DNA from: Tubiluchus corallicola
Lineage: Eukaryota > Priapulida > Priapulimorpha > Priapulimorphida > Tubiluchidae
Assembly: GCA_030141605.1 (NCBI GenBank)
Contig: JAQGDQ010000089.1
Location: 1 to 62,000, forward strand
DNA: 62,000 nucleotides
Direction: 5' to 3'
In this document: piece after piece, positions 60,668 through 62,000 of the stretch
Layout of the letters: every line of letters starts with the position of its first letter
How positions within the stretch are numbered: position 1 is the first letter of the stretch
Program-made: the position numbers and the translations under genes
Notes under the pieces: model-generated
Told to the model about the DNA's origin: nothing
Databases searched by the model: none
What the model saw: the letters and a program-made list of their open reading frames with translations, nothing else

Positions 60668-61925
60668 GTAAGGCAGACTGTTTATAGAGAAAATAGAGTC
60701 ACAATGAAGTTTATATGTCTCGCAACTTTGCTGTTTTAATGTGTTTAGCTGCTTAATGTGACAGAATGTGCATTTGCAGCCTTTGGGCATAATAAAACTC
60801 AACGTATTCAACAGAAAACAGTAATGAAATAAGTGTAGATAAAATTAATACTGTCTTTATTCTAGTACACCATTTCACATCAACCACTCTGATATAGCAT
60901 CCGTTACCATCAGATTTATAAAGCATATTGAAGTCTAAATTGCTGAAAAAAGATATTAGAAACCAACAATTTATTGTCAAGCGGTGAAAGAAGTTTACTA
61001 CATGCTGCTCATTATACACAAATGCTACTAAATGAGCAATCAATCCATTGCCTAAACACGGGAATTTTCAATAGTGGAATGCATCTGTATAAGGACGATT
61101 GGTAAACACTGTTGGCGAGCTGCAACAAGAAGACAAACCCAGTCATAGATAAAAAAGCGGGTCAGGTTTAAAACACCACATTTGCACTACATGCCCTGGT
61201 CAAAGTTACAATAGACGTTACATTAAGTGTACAGTCAAACCTCATTGTACCACCAAACTCGTTTGCCGCCTGCAAAATGACCAGCTGCATTCAACTGATT
61301 AAAACATTAACCGATTATACCGCCATCTGTTACCCACCATCCACCAGGCAAATTAATATATATATATATATTCAATGAGGAAATGCCGTCAGCTACCATG
61401 AGTGACCTTGATTGTGCCAGCTGTACAAGACTACATTATGTTCTTCGCTGAGTTGCTGACACTGACCAGACATCAGGTGTGGTGTAAATTAATACCACAG
61501 TTACATATTGCAGGTTATGTTTTGATAGTTTGCAAGCTGCACTATACATTGTGCAATGTGTATATACAGTAGTAAATGTATGCAAAATAGCAACGGATTG
61601 ACAGCTCTGATATTATTGTCAATGCATCATGCAGTCATAATAGCAACTGACAAGAAAACACATGCAAAAGAAACATGATGTTTTCTTGTTTGCTAAAAAT
61701 CAAGCAAATCCAAACAAGAAATTTGTAGTTATGATTTAACCTTTTTTTTACTTATACATGTTTTAGTGGAGCAATCTACCTGCAGTTCAGTGCAAAACAT
61801 GTTTATTATGTAAACAAAATGTTCTTGATAAAGATGAGTGATTTTGAGTGAGTCATTAATTCCCAATGGTTAATTTAATAATTTTCTTTTAGTTCATTAA
61901 TTTCTAGAACGGAAATTAATGACTA
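60668..61925. other. Intron after exon 56
   Basis: Contains a Tigger-like end at 61232 (cagtcaaacctcattgtacc) and a (TA)n run at 61352-61371. The remaining LG5 exon is not here: no R-G-C-I/V segment in phase 1 was found. Confidence 0.5.
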
Positions 61926-62000
61926 CAGTGGCCGCCGCTTATTATGGACACGGTTATTGTGGACAGCCGGTTATTGTGGACAACTCGCGAGGGACGGAAT
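61926..62000 (+). mobile_element. DNA-transposon end truncated by the window edge
   Basis: CAGTGGCCGCCGCTTATTAT, then ggttattgtggaca repeated twice. Resembles Tigger/pogo termini, which often carry short repeats of this type. The other end is outside the window. Confidence 0.4.

Noticed and set aside
60779-60830. Possible terminal LG5 exon starting at the cag near 60778
   Set aside because: In phase it reads AFGHNKTQRIQQKTVMK then stop; it lacks the required R-G-C motif and final cysteine of LG5.
60753-61043. 96-codon minus-strand frame after exon 56
   Set aside because: No domain or compositional sign of coding; AT-rich intron, no splice partners.
1-62000. Bacterial-type systems such as CRISPR arrays, operons or defence islands
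   Set aside because: The window is an intron-rich animal gene; no regularly spaced repeats with unique spacers and no polycistronic gene runs were seen.

Overview
The window is AT-rich eukaryotic DNA carried almost entirely by one large, intron-rich gene on the + strand: a laminin alpha chain of the alpha1/alpha2 type, homologous to vertebrate LAMA1/LAMA2 and fly wing blister. I could assemble 56 coding exons from 422 to 60667 by following reading frame, splice sites and the laminin domain order. Every exon-exon junction keeps frame, giving about 2,958 codons. Neither end of the gene is inside the window: most of the N-terminal LN domain and the start codon lie upstream, and the end of LG5 and the stop codon lie downstream. 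The host is an animal, because the protein is a complete basement-membrane laminin. It is most likely an invertebrate: the protein resembles vertebrate alpha1/2 only moderately, and the introns hold assorted CR1/L2-like, hAT-like and other elements I do not recognise as vertebrate families. I cannot name the phylum.

Layout: 422-1700 is the end of the LN (polymerisation) domain; 1700-9194 the first run of LE (laminin EGF-like) modules; 9195-11943 the first laminin IV domain (L4a); 11943-20986 a long run of LE modules; 20986-25700 the second laminin IV domain (L4b); 25700-27309 the last LE modules; 27970-40868 the coiled-coil domain that joins the beta and gamma chains, starting with the C-x3-C pair expected for interchain disulphides; 41951-46575 LG1; 46813-48950 LG2; 49600-51565 LG3; 51423-53390 a Pro/Thr-rich linker; 53272-58386 LG4; 58386-60667 the first part of LG5.

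About 85 percent of the window is intron. The introns hold decayed mobile elements: three non-LTR retrotransposon coding remnants (8.6-9.0, 28.7 and 35.8 kb) plus a likely retrotransposon 3' end (16.5 kb), a possible DNA-transposase remnant (5.2 kb), several families of short non-autonomous DNA transposons present in two or three copies, tRNA-like SINE heads, and long CT microsatellites. One intron uses a GC donor. Three very short frame-preserving candidate cassette exons were seen in introns within the two L4 regions. I found no second host gene, no RNA gene I would call functional, and no novel multi-gene system; the most unusual signals are the candidate microexons, the GC-AG intron, a lost LE cysteine and an inverted pair of transposon copies flanking the LG1-LG3 exons.
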